This document shows positions 23,330 to 33,078 of a stretch of 64,000 nt of DNA, in pieces. The notes beneath the pieces were generated by a model, which saw only the letters and a program-made list of their open reading frames with translations, was not told where the DNA came from and searched no databases. The translations under genes were made by a program, and so were the position numbers. The DNA is from Punica granatum. Lineage: Eukaryota > Streptophyta > Magnoliopsida > Myrtales > Lythraceae. Positions within the stretch are counted from its first letter, which is position 1, and every line of letters begins with the position of its first letter. The stretch spans positions 54,849,051 through 54,913,050 of the forward strand of contig NC_045127.1 in NCBI RefSeq assembly GCF_007655135.1, read 5' to 3'.

Positions 23330-24740
23330 CAGAGCACACAGCTCCATACAACAGGAGAAACAAGGGAAAAAAAAAATTAGTATTGCAGCTCCCAGCAACC
23401 TCCCCTGCACAGAGAGTCTTATTGAGGACCAGATCCCTTCTGAAATGGGCACAACTCCATAAAAAAACTTTCTCATTCCTAGCTTTAAATATCCAATACA
23501 AGTAGGCTTGCCAAGCTAGTCTTAGTAATGCCACTAAAATTGAATTGCCTTTTAGATTGCCTTCAGCACATCGAGTTTCTTCACACTAGTCACCCACAGC
23601 CCTGTGCTGTCCTACAACATCGAGAACTCTCTCTCATATTCTTTTTGTAAAGGGGCAACAAGCTTTATACTCAATCCCCTCAGTTAAGGACAAAGTATCA
23701 AGATTCATCAATATCTGTGCGCCCCCAGGCATCCTTGCTATTGCACGTCTTCCTGCATCTCTTGACCATACCTCAGCTATCCTTCAGTTGGAGGCTAACA
23801 TAATTTCTCATCAAGCAGTTGATCAATGGGCTAGATGGACACTATTTATCACACCAAAAAAAATGTTTTTCCTATCCCCCACCTGTATGTTTAATGAGAG
23901 GATGTACTTTGTCTTTTAGTTTGAGAAGCTTTCTTCATGCATAAGAACAATTGGTAGGAGGCTGCAAAACCAAAAACTATTGCCTTTTATAGCATTAATC
24001 CAAGCAATCCAAAGGGATCCGGCTCGTTGAAACAATAACCAAATACACAAGCCTTATTCCAGGTTTCCACATCTCAATCCCCCAAACCTCCTTCTTCCTT
24101 AAGTAAACAAACTAGGCTCCATTTGGCTTCTGCACCAGTTGCTACAACATTCTATCCCTTCCATAAAATTGCGTTACACCTTTGTTCCACAATTCTTACA
24201 ACCTTATCTGGTATTATGAATGCACTGCACCGGAAATTTAGAAGAGAATGGAAAACAGATTTGATGAATTGTAATCTCCCAACATATGACAACTTCTTGG
24301 CAGCCCAACCATCCATTCTGCTCGTAATTTTATCAATGAGGTTTGCAGTCTTTGTCAGACAATCTACCAGCAACAAGGGGCACACTCAAGTATCTAACTA
24401 AGAGAGAACTGTCATTGAATCCACTCAACCTCAATATTTTCCTTTTTGCTTCTTCACCAATTCCAGCACAGAAAATTTCAGACTTAGCTAGGTTCAACCT
24501 CAGTGCAGATAACTTGTAAAAATAATCAAAGATCTCCATGACAGCTTTAATGGAATTCAACTCCCCTTTTAGAAAAATCATAAGATCATCCGCAAAGTGA
24601 GTGAATCTCACTTTTGAGCAGGAAGGATGATACAATATTCTACGTTCAATAGCAGCAGTATTAAGAAGTTTAGATATAACAAAGATGTAAAGTGAGAGGG
24701 GGTCTTTGCTAAGTTCTTTCTGACCTTTGAAGTAACCATG
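23330..24740 (-). mobile_element. Decayed LINE-type non-LTR retrotransposon (3' half)
   Basis: Read on the minus strand, 24735-24340 encodes the second half of a reverse transcriptase with a broken 'DPLSLYIFV' block and the catalytic box as FADDLMIF. Positions 24385-24152 continue with the typical LINE stretch 'WAAKKLSYVGRLQFIKSV..ILWKG'. Positions 23600-23420 end with a zf-RVT-type tail ('LAWQAYLYWIFKARNEKVF'). The frames are broken by several stops and shifts, and the 5' half (endonuclease) is absent, so the element is dead and 5'-truncated. Confidence 0.8.
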
Positions 24741-24764
24741 AAATATATATATATATATAAAATA

Positions 24765-24958
24765 AATGCATCAGCCCGCCAACATGGATTGATTTAAATA
24801 ACTCGGCACTTATTCCGCCTAAGCAATATCTCGAACTCAAATTCGAGTCCTTATGAATGCAAAACATCTATGTTGAGAGAAGTTTATCCCTTAAAGAACC
24901 GATCCGGCTCGACCGGATTAGTTGAGGCTCAATCAGGTTATTCACACAAAAAAAAAAT
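24765..24958 (+). repeat. SINE-like poly(A)-ended repeat, copy 2
   Basis: This is homologous to 4715-4915, with 'atctatgttgagag', then 'ggattagttgaggctcaatcagg', then an A-run. It sits directly next to the LINE remnant. The 'ctcaaattcgagtcc' phrase is the better preserved B-box-like site. Confidence 0.5.
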
Positions 24959-25613
24959 ACATCGGCCCAATTCAATGGGAAGAAAAGGCCAAGAAAGCCG
25001 GCCCAGATCCAAATTTTTAGTTGCCTGCCTTCCTGTAGTCTAAACTCATCCACCCGCTATTCCCGACTCCAGACAGCGTAATAGAGGATATAAGCCTCGA
25101 CCCAGCTAAGCAAAATATTCCGTCGGTTTATTTGTTTGTAAAACATATGGTAACAGTTTTAGTTTTACCAAATACCATACTTTAGACTGCAAATTTCATG
25201 TAGTTGAATCACGCTACCCGATCGATTACTCTGATATATAAAGAGCAGGTGAGTTTAGTTGTTCGCCTGCATTTTATTTCATGCATCACAGAAGCACAAG
25301 ATACAAAACTGAATTGATTCAATCAGCTGATGATATCCTGATAATAAGATGATCTCAATCGATAAAGAAAGATCGACAATAATTTCCATCAAATATCAGA
25401 TAAACCCTTAAATAACATGTCCACCGAAATGGAAGGATTACAACCCAAGTAGCCTAAAAGAAACGTATACACCTAAAAACCCCTCTCTGTATATTTCACT
25501 GAGGACAGATCCGAGTCATGGGGCCCGGGACCAATATATGGACAGATTTACTAACCAGTAAATATTTGTACCTTCTCAATAAGTTAAAAAACACGCATCA
25601 GTCAAAGCGATTC
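24959..25613. other. Downstream flank of UBP24
   Basis: No gene is seen. The part nearest 25614 is the likely 3' UTR of UBP24 on the minus strand. Confidence 0.4.
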
Positions 25614-28600
25614 TCATAATTGCCTGTAGAAGAGAACATATGCCTGATCATGCAAGACCTTAGTTGTCCCAATAGCGGTCACTGACGCATCATCATAACG
25701 AAGCCATTGGCCATTACAGTGCTGGGCATCAGCAGTATAGTGGCCCCGTGATGGCTCCCTCCCGTGGTGGGTTATCGTGGCAACAAGTTCATATTTTCGG
25801 CCCTGCACAAGAAAAGCAAGAAGGAAATCAGACAATCCAAAGAAAGGTAAAAAAGGCCAGACCATGGAAAAGTTCCAACTTCCCATTTTCATTTTCGCAT
25901 TTTCATAGGTTCTCTATTTTCCAAAATGAAAAAATGGAATAAAAACAAAAAAGAAAAAAAGAGAGAGTCTTTAGAGTTAATTGAAGTAAAGGGACAGAAG
26001 ACAAGCATCACCTCAGAGGATGGAGATACAAGGAGCTCACGACCCAGCACCAATTCGAGAGGGAAATGAACAGGTTTGTGGAGCTTGGTGCTCCCTTGGC
26101 TTCCATAGCCAAAACGCATGAGATGCAATATCAGTACCTTGGGGAGTGTCTGAATCTTGACTGATTTACTAGCAGCCACAACCCCGGCCTGAAAATTAAC
26201 ATTCATCATTTTTAGAATATCAAGAGACAGGCTCTGACATGGTCATGTATGCAAGATCATTCATAAAATATTTCTTCCTTTATAACACTATTCATCACAA
26301 GATCTTTTTAAGGAGTCTGGCTAGATGGATTCATAGGGAAATTGAGAAAACAAAAGGGGAAATGGTAATTGGCGTGATCTGTGTCTAGCCAGGAATTTCA
26401 ATTGCACCAGTGATGTTATGAATAAGTTTCTGAGAGAAACCTTTCCACTAGCTGATGTTTTGTACCCCTCAAGAGTTTCTAGTGCAGAAAACAAATGAAG
26501 AGCATCCTCAATTGTTCGAACAGCTTCAGGATGAATATCAAGGTGCAACAAAAGAAAAGGTTGAACTGTGGCAGAGGCTTTATTTCCTGTTTCAAGCATA
26601 AAAGACAGACATTGCTATAATGGCATTTCTGGCAATCTTCATCAATTTAAACTAACATAATTTTACAAAAGGAAAAAATGAAGGGGAAAAAAAACAGGAT
26701 ATTTGATAGAGCAAAGTAGTTAATCTAATGAAACTACTTCAAACTTTGTCCCACAAAATGATGGCACCACATTCCGTGAGACTGCAAATGGCAAGCAACT
26801 TTTTATAGTCCAACTGATCGAGCACTGAGGGAAACTGGGTCAGGAGAAACTGATAGAACAGAATACTTTCTTCCATTAAAAATAACTAAGATATATACAG
26901 TCCATCTTACCTAGTTTTCTGTCTCATCCGTCCCATTTCTTTCATATATTTATGCTTTGACTTATTAATATACTCTCCTTGCACTTATTACTCTTGCATA
27001 AACGAAACTCTTTTCATATAGCAAAAAGTGACACGGTTCATATATTGGTGAAGTGAATTGACCTACCCTTTGACTTCACCACACTTCTGAGCTGTCCTCC
27101 AAAGATATCACTAAGTTCTGAAGGAACAAAACTTTGTGTTCTGGTCACAGCTGATTTGTTTTTGGGTCCAACAGTCTCCCATTCATCATCTTCGGCAGTG
27201 GAAAGTAAAGAAGATTTTCTATCATTGCTCAGACAAGACTGCCCTCCGATCTTGAGTAATTCATCATGCATTTGATCCATAACAAAGCTTAAAAATTCCT
27301 GGGCATCTTCTTGCCTGCAAAAACAAGTGGAAGACCACTTAGCTAAACAGTAGAAGTTACTGAAACTAATAACACCATGCTAACAAATAACTACAAATTA
27401 TAGCCGCTAATCTTTGGAGGAAAAGATGTCGCTGAAGCTGAAATACCCACAAGAAAAATGAAAGTGCATGAACATGATCCATGCCTTAACGGGAAAGTGT
27501 ATGTAAAATAAGTAAACTAAATAGGGGAATCTTAATGCCAGAAAAGAGTTCTAGAACCGAACATTATTTCCATTTTCTTTTTTAAGGAGAAACAATTTGG
27601 AGCTTCACGTGCCTTGGTCTGCCTGATATACTATTCCTCACATCTGGAGTAAAGTTGTGCAAAACGACTTCGAACATGGCAGGACTAAAAGGCTGTCCAA
27701 TGTCAATAGGACTCGGATCTTTTTTCTCTTTTCTTGGACTTCCAGGCGTCTCAAAGTCAGAGATAAACTCTGCAAATGCATTTAATGTTGGATAGCCCAC
27801 CTAACAGGTCAAAGTCCAAATGGAGCATGGTTAGGTTAGTGTTGGCTAGCACAATTGACTGAATCATCATACACATCGAAGTAGTATCAGTAAAATCACA
27901 TACATAACATTGAAGTACCTTAGGGATGCCACGGTGTGTCAGATCCAGCAGTAGCTGCACAAAAGGGGAGCAGGAGAGGAGGGCCTGCAGAGTTGCATTG
28001 AGAAAGCATAAATTTCCAGAGTTGATGATGCCTCGCGGCAACAAGCTTTTGGTGGATGATATAGGTCCATTTGACTCATCTTTTGTTTCCTCCTTGCGCA
28101 AAGCCACTGCCAAATGTTCAATAGTCCCCTCTTGGTCCGCCTTTCCAGATGTTTCACCGTCAAGGACATCAAATATTGATCCTTGAGAAAAACTTTTGGC
28201 ATTGTCTTCACTCTGGAATACATTTGAAGATACCAGACCTCCGTTGTCTATCTCCAATTCTTTCACACCATTAGTGAGGGGGGACACAGGGCTAGAACCA
28301 TGAAAGTTTCCATTTTCTTTGGAAGCACCAGAAACCACAGGGACACTGTCATTAGCAATTTTCAGTGACGGTAGATCAGCATCTTTCTCAGGATGTCGGG
28401 AAGGTTTCAAACCAGCTGTCCCTTTAAGAGAATGCTGATGGGTGCTAGATTGACTCTTCTGATCATTCGGAGGCCGTCCAACCGTGATGTTTAACGTACC
28501 AAATTGAGGTTTAGTTTTACCTACAGGCTTCTCAGCACTCTTAGCCGACTGACCAAGCAGCAATGACTTGGTTTCATCTTCAGTGAATGAACCAAAAATA

Positions 28601-28895
28601 AATACCTGCTTGAAGAACAACACACTAAGCAAAAAGAAGCAATTCTGGACCAAGGAGATTCTATGGAAGCAGAGATGTGATGCTTTGCCATATCATGGCA
28701 TGCATGTCAGTTTTCTCCTCCCGGAACTTTACAACAGTCGCACGTCGAATATGCACCGACCACATTACTCCCCAAACCCAATTGATCAACATTTTCAGAA
28801 ATGAACTCGACAAAGAAGACCTAAAAACATTCAAAGTTCCTAATTTTCAATGGACAACTTACTTCAGGGCTCGCTTTCACTTTTGAATCACTCAT
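25614..28895 (-). CDS. UBP24: Ubiquitin carboxyl-terminal hydrolase 24 (UBP24)
   Basis: This is a USP/UBP-family deubiquitinase (C19 cysteine protease). Seven exons give 555 residues (Arabidopsis UBP24 is about 551): 28895-28863, 28605-27919, 27800-27613, 27314-27067, 26586-26441, 26188-26012 and 25802-25614. The first exon codes only [11 protein letters not shown]. Residues about 12-195 are a poorly conserved linker. The Cys box '[13 protein letters not shown]' carries the catalytic Cys near residue 211, followed by the QEDAQEFL block. The His box '[10 protein letters not shown]' has His near 514, followed by 'YDD' and the terminal '[12 protein letters not shown]'. The intron between exons 3 and 4 (27612-27315) must start with GC for the frame to hold. 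In Arabidopsis UBP24 acts in ABA signalling; that role here is by homology. Confidence 0.93.
27315..27612 (-). other. GC-AG intron in UBP24
   Basis: On the minus strand exon 3 ends CCAAG and the intron opens GCACGT and closes TTTGCAG. The joined codons read [12 protein letters not shown], the invariant USP motif. The only nearby GT (four bases later) would shift the frame. Confidence 0.75.
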
Positions 28896-29216
28896 GTTGC
28901 GAACGTTGGATGACAACACTATTATACGATCCCAATCGTCGCGTGTTGTCCGGAGACGTCCTGCAGCGTCTGAAGCGTATGTGGAAGGAGGAGTCAGAAG
29001 AAGCTAGGGTTTTCGGAGACCCTGGAGAAAGAGGAGGGAGGGGGCAGGTGATGAGAGACATGAAATGAGGGAGAGAGAAGAGAGAGAGCATTTAACGGCA
29101 GCACCCTCCCCTTGGACCTTCACAGGCTCGCCGGAACGGAGCATCGACCGTCGTCTTCCACAGCGAAAGAGAGGGAGAAATCCGATGGAGGGGAAAAAGG
29201 AAGTAGAGGAGGGAGA

Positions 29217-29251
<35 letters not shown>

Positions 29252-29437
29252 TTTAAAGGGTCGGTTAGGGTTAGGGATTTTTTTTCCCTCTTCGATTAAG
29301 ATTTTGGGAATTTGATGAAAGAGAGTCAGGAGATAAAGAAGGACGACGAAGGAAGGAAAAGGCTGGTTTTTGGGGACAGCTGTGTTGCATTGCAGTCTAT
29401 GTATATTAGGAACGGTTTGGTTATGAGTATTGTTAAA
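28896..29437. other. UBP24 promoter/leader side
   Basis: The 200 bases before the UBP24 ATG are the likely leader and promoter. They contain overlapping open frames on both strands with no domain. A pure (GA)n run lies at 29221-29249. Confidence 0.4.
29221..29249. repeat. (GA)n microsatellite
   Basis: Twenty-nine bases of uninterrupted AG dinucleotides lie upstream of UBP24. GA/CT runs are common in plant promoters. Confidence 0.95.
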
Positions 29438-29446
29438 TTTCAAGAA

Positions 29447-30437
29447 GAATTAATGGCTAAAAAAAAACCATAAATTTTGACTTTTTTTTAAAAAAATTTG
29501 GTATGAATTTTATGCTGCGTTTAGTTTCAAAATAGAATTTTAAAATCAGATTTTAATATTGAAAAAGAATAATATAAATGAGACCACCATTTAACTTTGT
29601 ATGAGATATTTTGTTTTGTTGTGAAAAAAAAAGGTATAAATGGGACCCACTCTTTGACTTGTATGAGTTATTTTGTTTTGTTGTTTGTAGAATTAGGTTA
29701 AAGTTGTGATTTTAAAATCACATTTGCAAACCAAACAAGTTATTATTTTTTTGAAAAAAATATGAATTTTAATTTTCTTATCAAGTTAGATATTTTTGTT
29801 ATTTTTCATCAATTTTGTTGAGGTGGCGAAAAATAGTAATTACGTGGCAAACGGTATCACGCTATATTAGCAAAAAATAATAAAAAATTTAAAGAAATAT
29901 AAAAAATGAGAGAAATGCTTTGAAAGGGTGAGGGTCCCGACGGGTTGTCGGTGACCTTGGAAGACGTCCATTACCTCAATTAGGGGGTGGTGACCAGAGT
30001 TGAGGCCCTACTCGTCGAAATAGGAAGAATCTCCAAGGGTGGTGGCTGCGATTGAGATCCCACCAGCCGAAATAGGGAGAACCCCCAATTTGATGATTCT
30101 TCAAATTTCGCCCATCAACCACTCCCCTAATTAGGTTTGTCGGCGCCCTCTAGAGTCACCGGGGACTCCAATCGAGGGAGCAATAGCTCACCCTTTCTCC
30201 AATCAATGCCTTTCTCACTTTTTTCCCTTTATTTTTTTTCGAATTTTTGCTGAAGTGGCATGACACCATTTACCGTGTAGTTATCGTTTTCCGTCAAGTC
30301 AATAAAATCGATGGAAAATGGCACTAATGTCTAATGTGATAAGAAAATCAAAGTTCATGCATTTTTTACCAAAAATAAAGTTTGTGTCAAAATTGAAAAA
30401 TGAATCAAAGTTCATGCTTTTTTTTTGTCATTAACCC
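29447..30437. mobile_element. Non-autonomous MULE with long TIRs, carrying a nested MITE
   Basis: A perfect 9-bp direct repeat, TTTCAAGAA, flanks the element (29438-29446 and 30438-30446). The two ends are inverted copies of about 200 bp. The left 'attaatggctaaaaaaaa' pairs with the right 'ttttttttgtcattaac', the left 'ttttcttatcaagttagat' with the right 'taatgtgataagaaaa', and the left 'gaggtggcgaaaaatag' with the right 'cgaatttttgctgaagtgg'. The left arm is split by the MITE at 29513-29739. The G/C-richer middle (about 29925-30200) has no transposase and could be captured host sequence. The features match a Mutator-like non-autonomous element. Confidence 0.8.
29513..29739. mobile_element. 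Tourist-like MITE, copy 2 (227 bp), nested in a MULE
   Basis: This belongs to the same family as 8588-8813 and 39060-39289. The left end is TGCTGCGTTTAGTTTC and the right end AAACCAAACAAG, flanked by TTA on both sides (29510-29512 and 29740-29742). It holds the same internal 'gggacccactctttgact' block. Confidence 0.8.
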
Positions 30438-30446
30438 TTTCAAGAA

Positions 30447-30841
30447 CGTAAAGATTGTAGGATAAATTTAACTATGAATTCAATTTTTTAATTATAAATT
30501 CGAAATTGAAAGGTGATATGGTTGTGTATTGTAAATATATTAAATTATTAGAAATATAAGTATAAGTAATAATTTAATAATAATATTATTATTATTATTT
30601 AAGCGAAGTCCGATTTTATCACCCCTTACAGAATGTCTGTAACCTTGTTGTAATTAAGAATTCCATGTGTTTCGACAGTAAAGTCTTTATCAATCTAGGT
30701 TGTAAACTTATAAATCGCAAAAGTGATTGCAATAGTTAATTATACAACCAAACAATATAAATTACAATGTAAAAGTTCGGATTAACATAAAATCTCCACT
30801 TTAACATCGAACCAAACAACTCTTAGCATTGAGCCCGAGCC
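30447..30841. other. AT-rich spacer before the LRR fragment
   Basis: No gene is seen. A short ATT/TAA-rich low-complexity stretch lies at 30555-30602. Confidence 0.4.
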
Positions 30842-32463
30842 CAAGCAACATCTCGAACCTCACCCACTTGCCTTCAGAGACAGTGCAGGGCCTAAAACGG
30901 CTCGAGCTTTTCCATATCACAAATTGCCCCCATCTCAGATATCTATGTAAAGATGAGTTCGGGCTTACCCCATTTGATTTTGCAATAAAACTCTAACTTT
31001 AACTCAACTCACTACATAATAAAAATCAACAACACAATTATTACTTTTTATTTTTTAAAATTTTTTTAACCATTCAATTTAATTTTTAATATTAAATTTT
31101 TTCAACTGTCCATTACTTTTTCCACAATTTAACATCAACAACACAATCATTACTTTCTCTTAACTATTCAACAACACAATCATTACAACCCAATTAAAAT
31201 CAAAACTCAACCCCACCTAATTCTTCAGAGTCTGGTAGTATGATAATTCCCCGTAATGGTTTCTCTGTCCAAGAAAGAGCAACAGCTTCCAGCCGAACTC
31301 AAGGATTTAGAATTGGAGAATTGCCTCAGCCTCAGGAGCCTACCTGCAAATGTCCACGGGACAACATCTCTCAGAGAGCTCACGATCAGGGACTGCCCCG
31401 AGCTAGTCTCTTTCCCAGACTCGAGCTTCCCACCCATGCTGAGGGGGCTCGTGATTTGGCAGTGTGGCCTCGAGTCATTGCCAAAAGAGACGATCAACAT
31501 CAATCGATCGTGCCTTGGTATTTGTACATCAGCAGATGTTATGAGTTACCCTCATTCCCAAGCTCAGGAGGTCACAACATCCCGACCTCTTTCCGACAGC
31601 TAGTCATTGATAACTGCCCGAATCTTCAATCTCTTCACAATATAATCATTGTTGGAAGCATATATATCACTCAACGTTCTTGAGATCTTCGACTGCTCTT
31701 CTAGTTCTCTCGTGTCCTTACCAATCGGTCGATTACCGGCCACTCTGAAAACACTGACCATATTCAACTGCTCAAGTTTGGAGTCACTAGCCGATATTAT
31801 GAAGCTGGAAGGTGGAAACACGGCTCTTGAGTCTCTTCGGGTCGGTAAATGCACAGCCCTGTAGCACCTGCCCAACGGGCTTCACAAGCTCTCAAGCCTC
31901 GATTATTTGGAAATCAACTGGTGTCCCCTTCTCGAGTTCTTCCCGGAGGAAGGATTTCCTGCTGCAAATCTCAGGAAGGTCCGCATCACGAGCTGCAAGA
32001 ATCTCAGGGCCCTCCCCAGTGGGATGCAGAATCTTACCTCGTTCCAGGAATTATCCATTTCTGATGTCCCAGGATCGTCTCCCTGCCAGAAAGAGGATTG
32101 CCGGTTAGTTTAACGTCCCTCGAAATCAAGAACTGTGACAATATCAGTAACGTATCAGAATGGGGCCTGCACAGGTTCGACTCTCTCAGGAAACTATCCG
32201 TGATAGGTGGCAGCAATTCGGGTCTCTCGAGCTTCCCCAAGTGGATGCTTCCTCCTGGTCTCACGAACCTTCACCTCGGGAAGCTGCCCAACTTGGATTT
32301 TCAAACAAACTGGTTGCAGAACCTTACACTGCTCGAGGATCTGAAGCTGAGGGACTGCAAGAAACTCCGGTCCTCGCCTGTAGAAGGCCTTCCGGCCACT
32401 CTTTCCCGTCTAGAAATCCAAGCTCCTCGAACAGCAGTGGGAGAGAGAATGGGAAAATATTGA
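30842..32463 (+). pseudogene. LRR fragment of a CC-NBS-LRR (I2/RPP13L1-like) resistance gene
   Basis: Only the leucine-rich repeat end of a resistance gene is present. Positions 30842-30965 code an open LRR piece (LKRLELFHITNCPHLRYL). A MITE interrupts at about 30968-31217. LRRs resume at 31256 (LKDLELENCLSLRSLP, LRELTIRDCPELVSFP), and at about 31680-31864 (LKTLTIFNCSSLESLA). They continue to a stop codon at 31861-31863 and past it (LDYLEINWCPLLEFFPEEG, LRKVRITSCKNLRALP). After another frame change they run from 32098 to 32463 (LTSLEIKNCDNISNVSE, LEDLKLRDCKKLRSSPVEGLP). At least three frame changes plus stops occur near 31240. No NB-ARC domain (P-loop, GLPL, MHD) is found upstream. It is therefore a dead C-terminal fragment of an intracellular immune receptor. 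Confidence 0.85.
30968..31217. mobile_element. MITE of a third family inserted in the LRR fragment
   Basis: It starts 'ccccatttgattttgcaat' and ends 'aaaatcaaaactcaacccc'. The internal 'caacaacacaatcattact' units are shared with the elements at 49262-49565 and 49573-49813. It separates two LRR-coding pieces. TTA precedes it and TAA follows, so the exact target duplication is not certain. Confidence 0.6.
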
Positions 32464-33078
32464 TCACATCCCCTGTATAGTGATGTAGAAATTTGACGGA
32501 AGTCTGAAACCTGAAACAGCCTTTCATTCCCAAAAACTTAATTTCAGCCAATTGTCATTTCACAAATATAGTTAAACTCGGGGCTTCATTTCGAGCAACA
32601 CACTCTCATCCTGGTCAGTAATCAAGTCCACATTCTCAGAAACACATCTTTTAGTAAAAGAAAGTTCCTTATTTCTTGAACATACTGCCAGGCTCGATCA
32701 TTTGTGAAACAGCAGGCAATGCAATTACTCAAGAATTTGTAATTAACCAAGAAGCCATCCCACTGGTATGAGAACAAGGTATCATTAATAAAGGGACAAA
32801 AGGGTCAACACGTCTGTTCTTCCGTGAATTATGATACAACAATAATATCAACACTAATAAAACAAAGAGCACTACTAACTAAATTGAAGAGCAGGCGAAT
32901 GATTTGTACAGAGGCGCTTGGACAATGATCGGGAAGAACCAAAAAATCAGAAAACACAAAAAAGCCAACTCCAATTGTAAGACCTTGCTTGCTCTAGTTC
33001 TTTTAATTCCTGATTCTTCCCTCTTCACCAAACACCAATGCAGGAAGAAGCAGCAGCAGCAATAGCTCATAGTAGACC
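32464..33078. other. Spacer between LRR fragment and KOBITO-type gene
   Basis: Nothing recognisable is seen. It probably includes the 3' UTR of the minus-strand gene ending at 33079. Confidence 0.4.

Noticed and set aside
31240..31683. Plus-strand 147-codon frame in the LRR region
   Set aside because: It is the wrong frame. The LRR consensus is in the neighbouring frame, so this is a shadow over a pseudogene.
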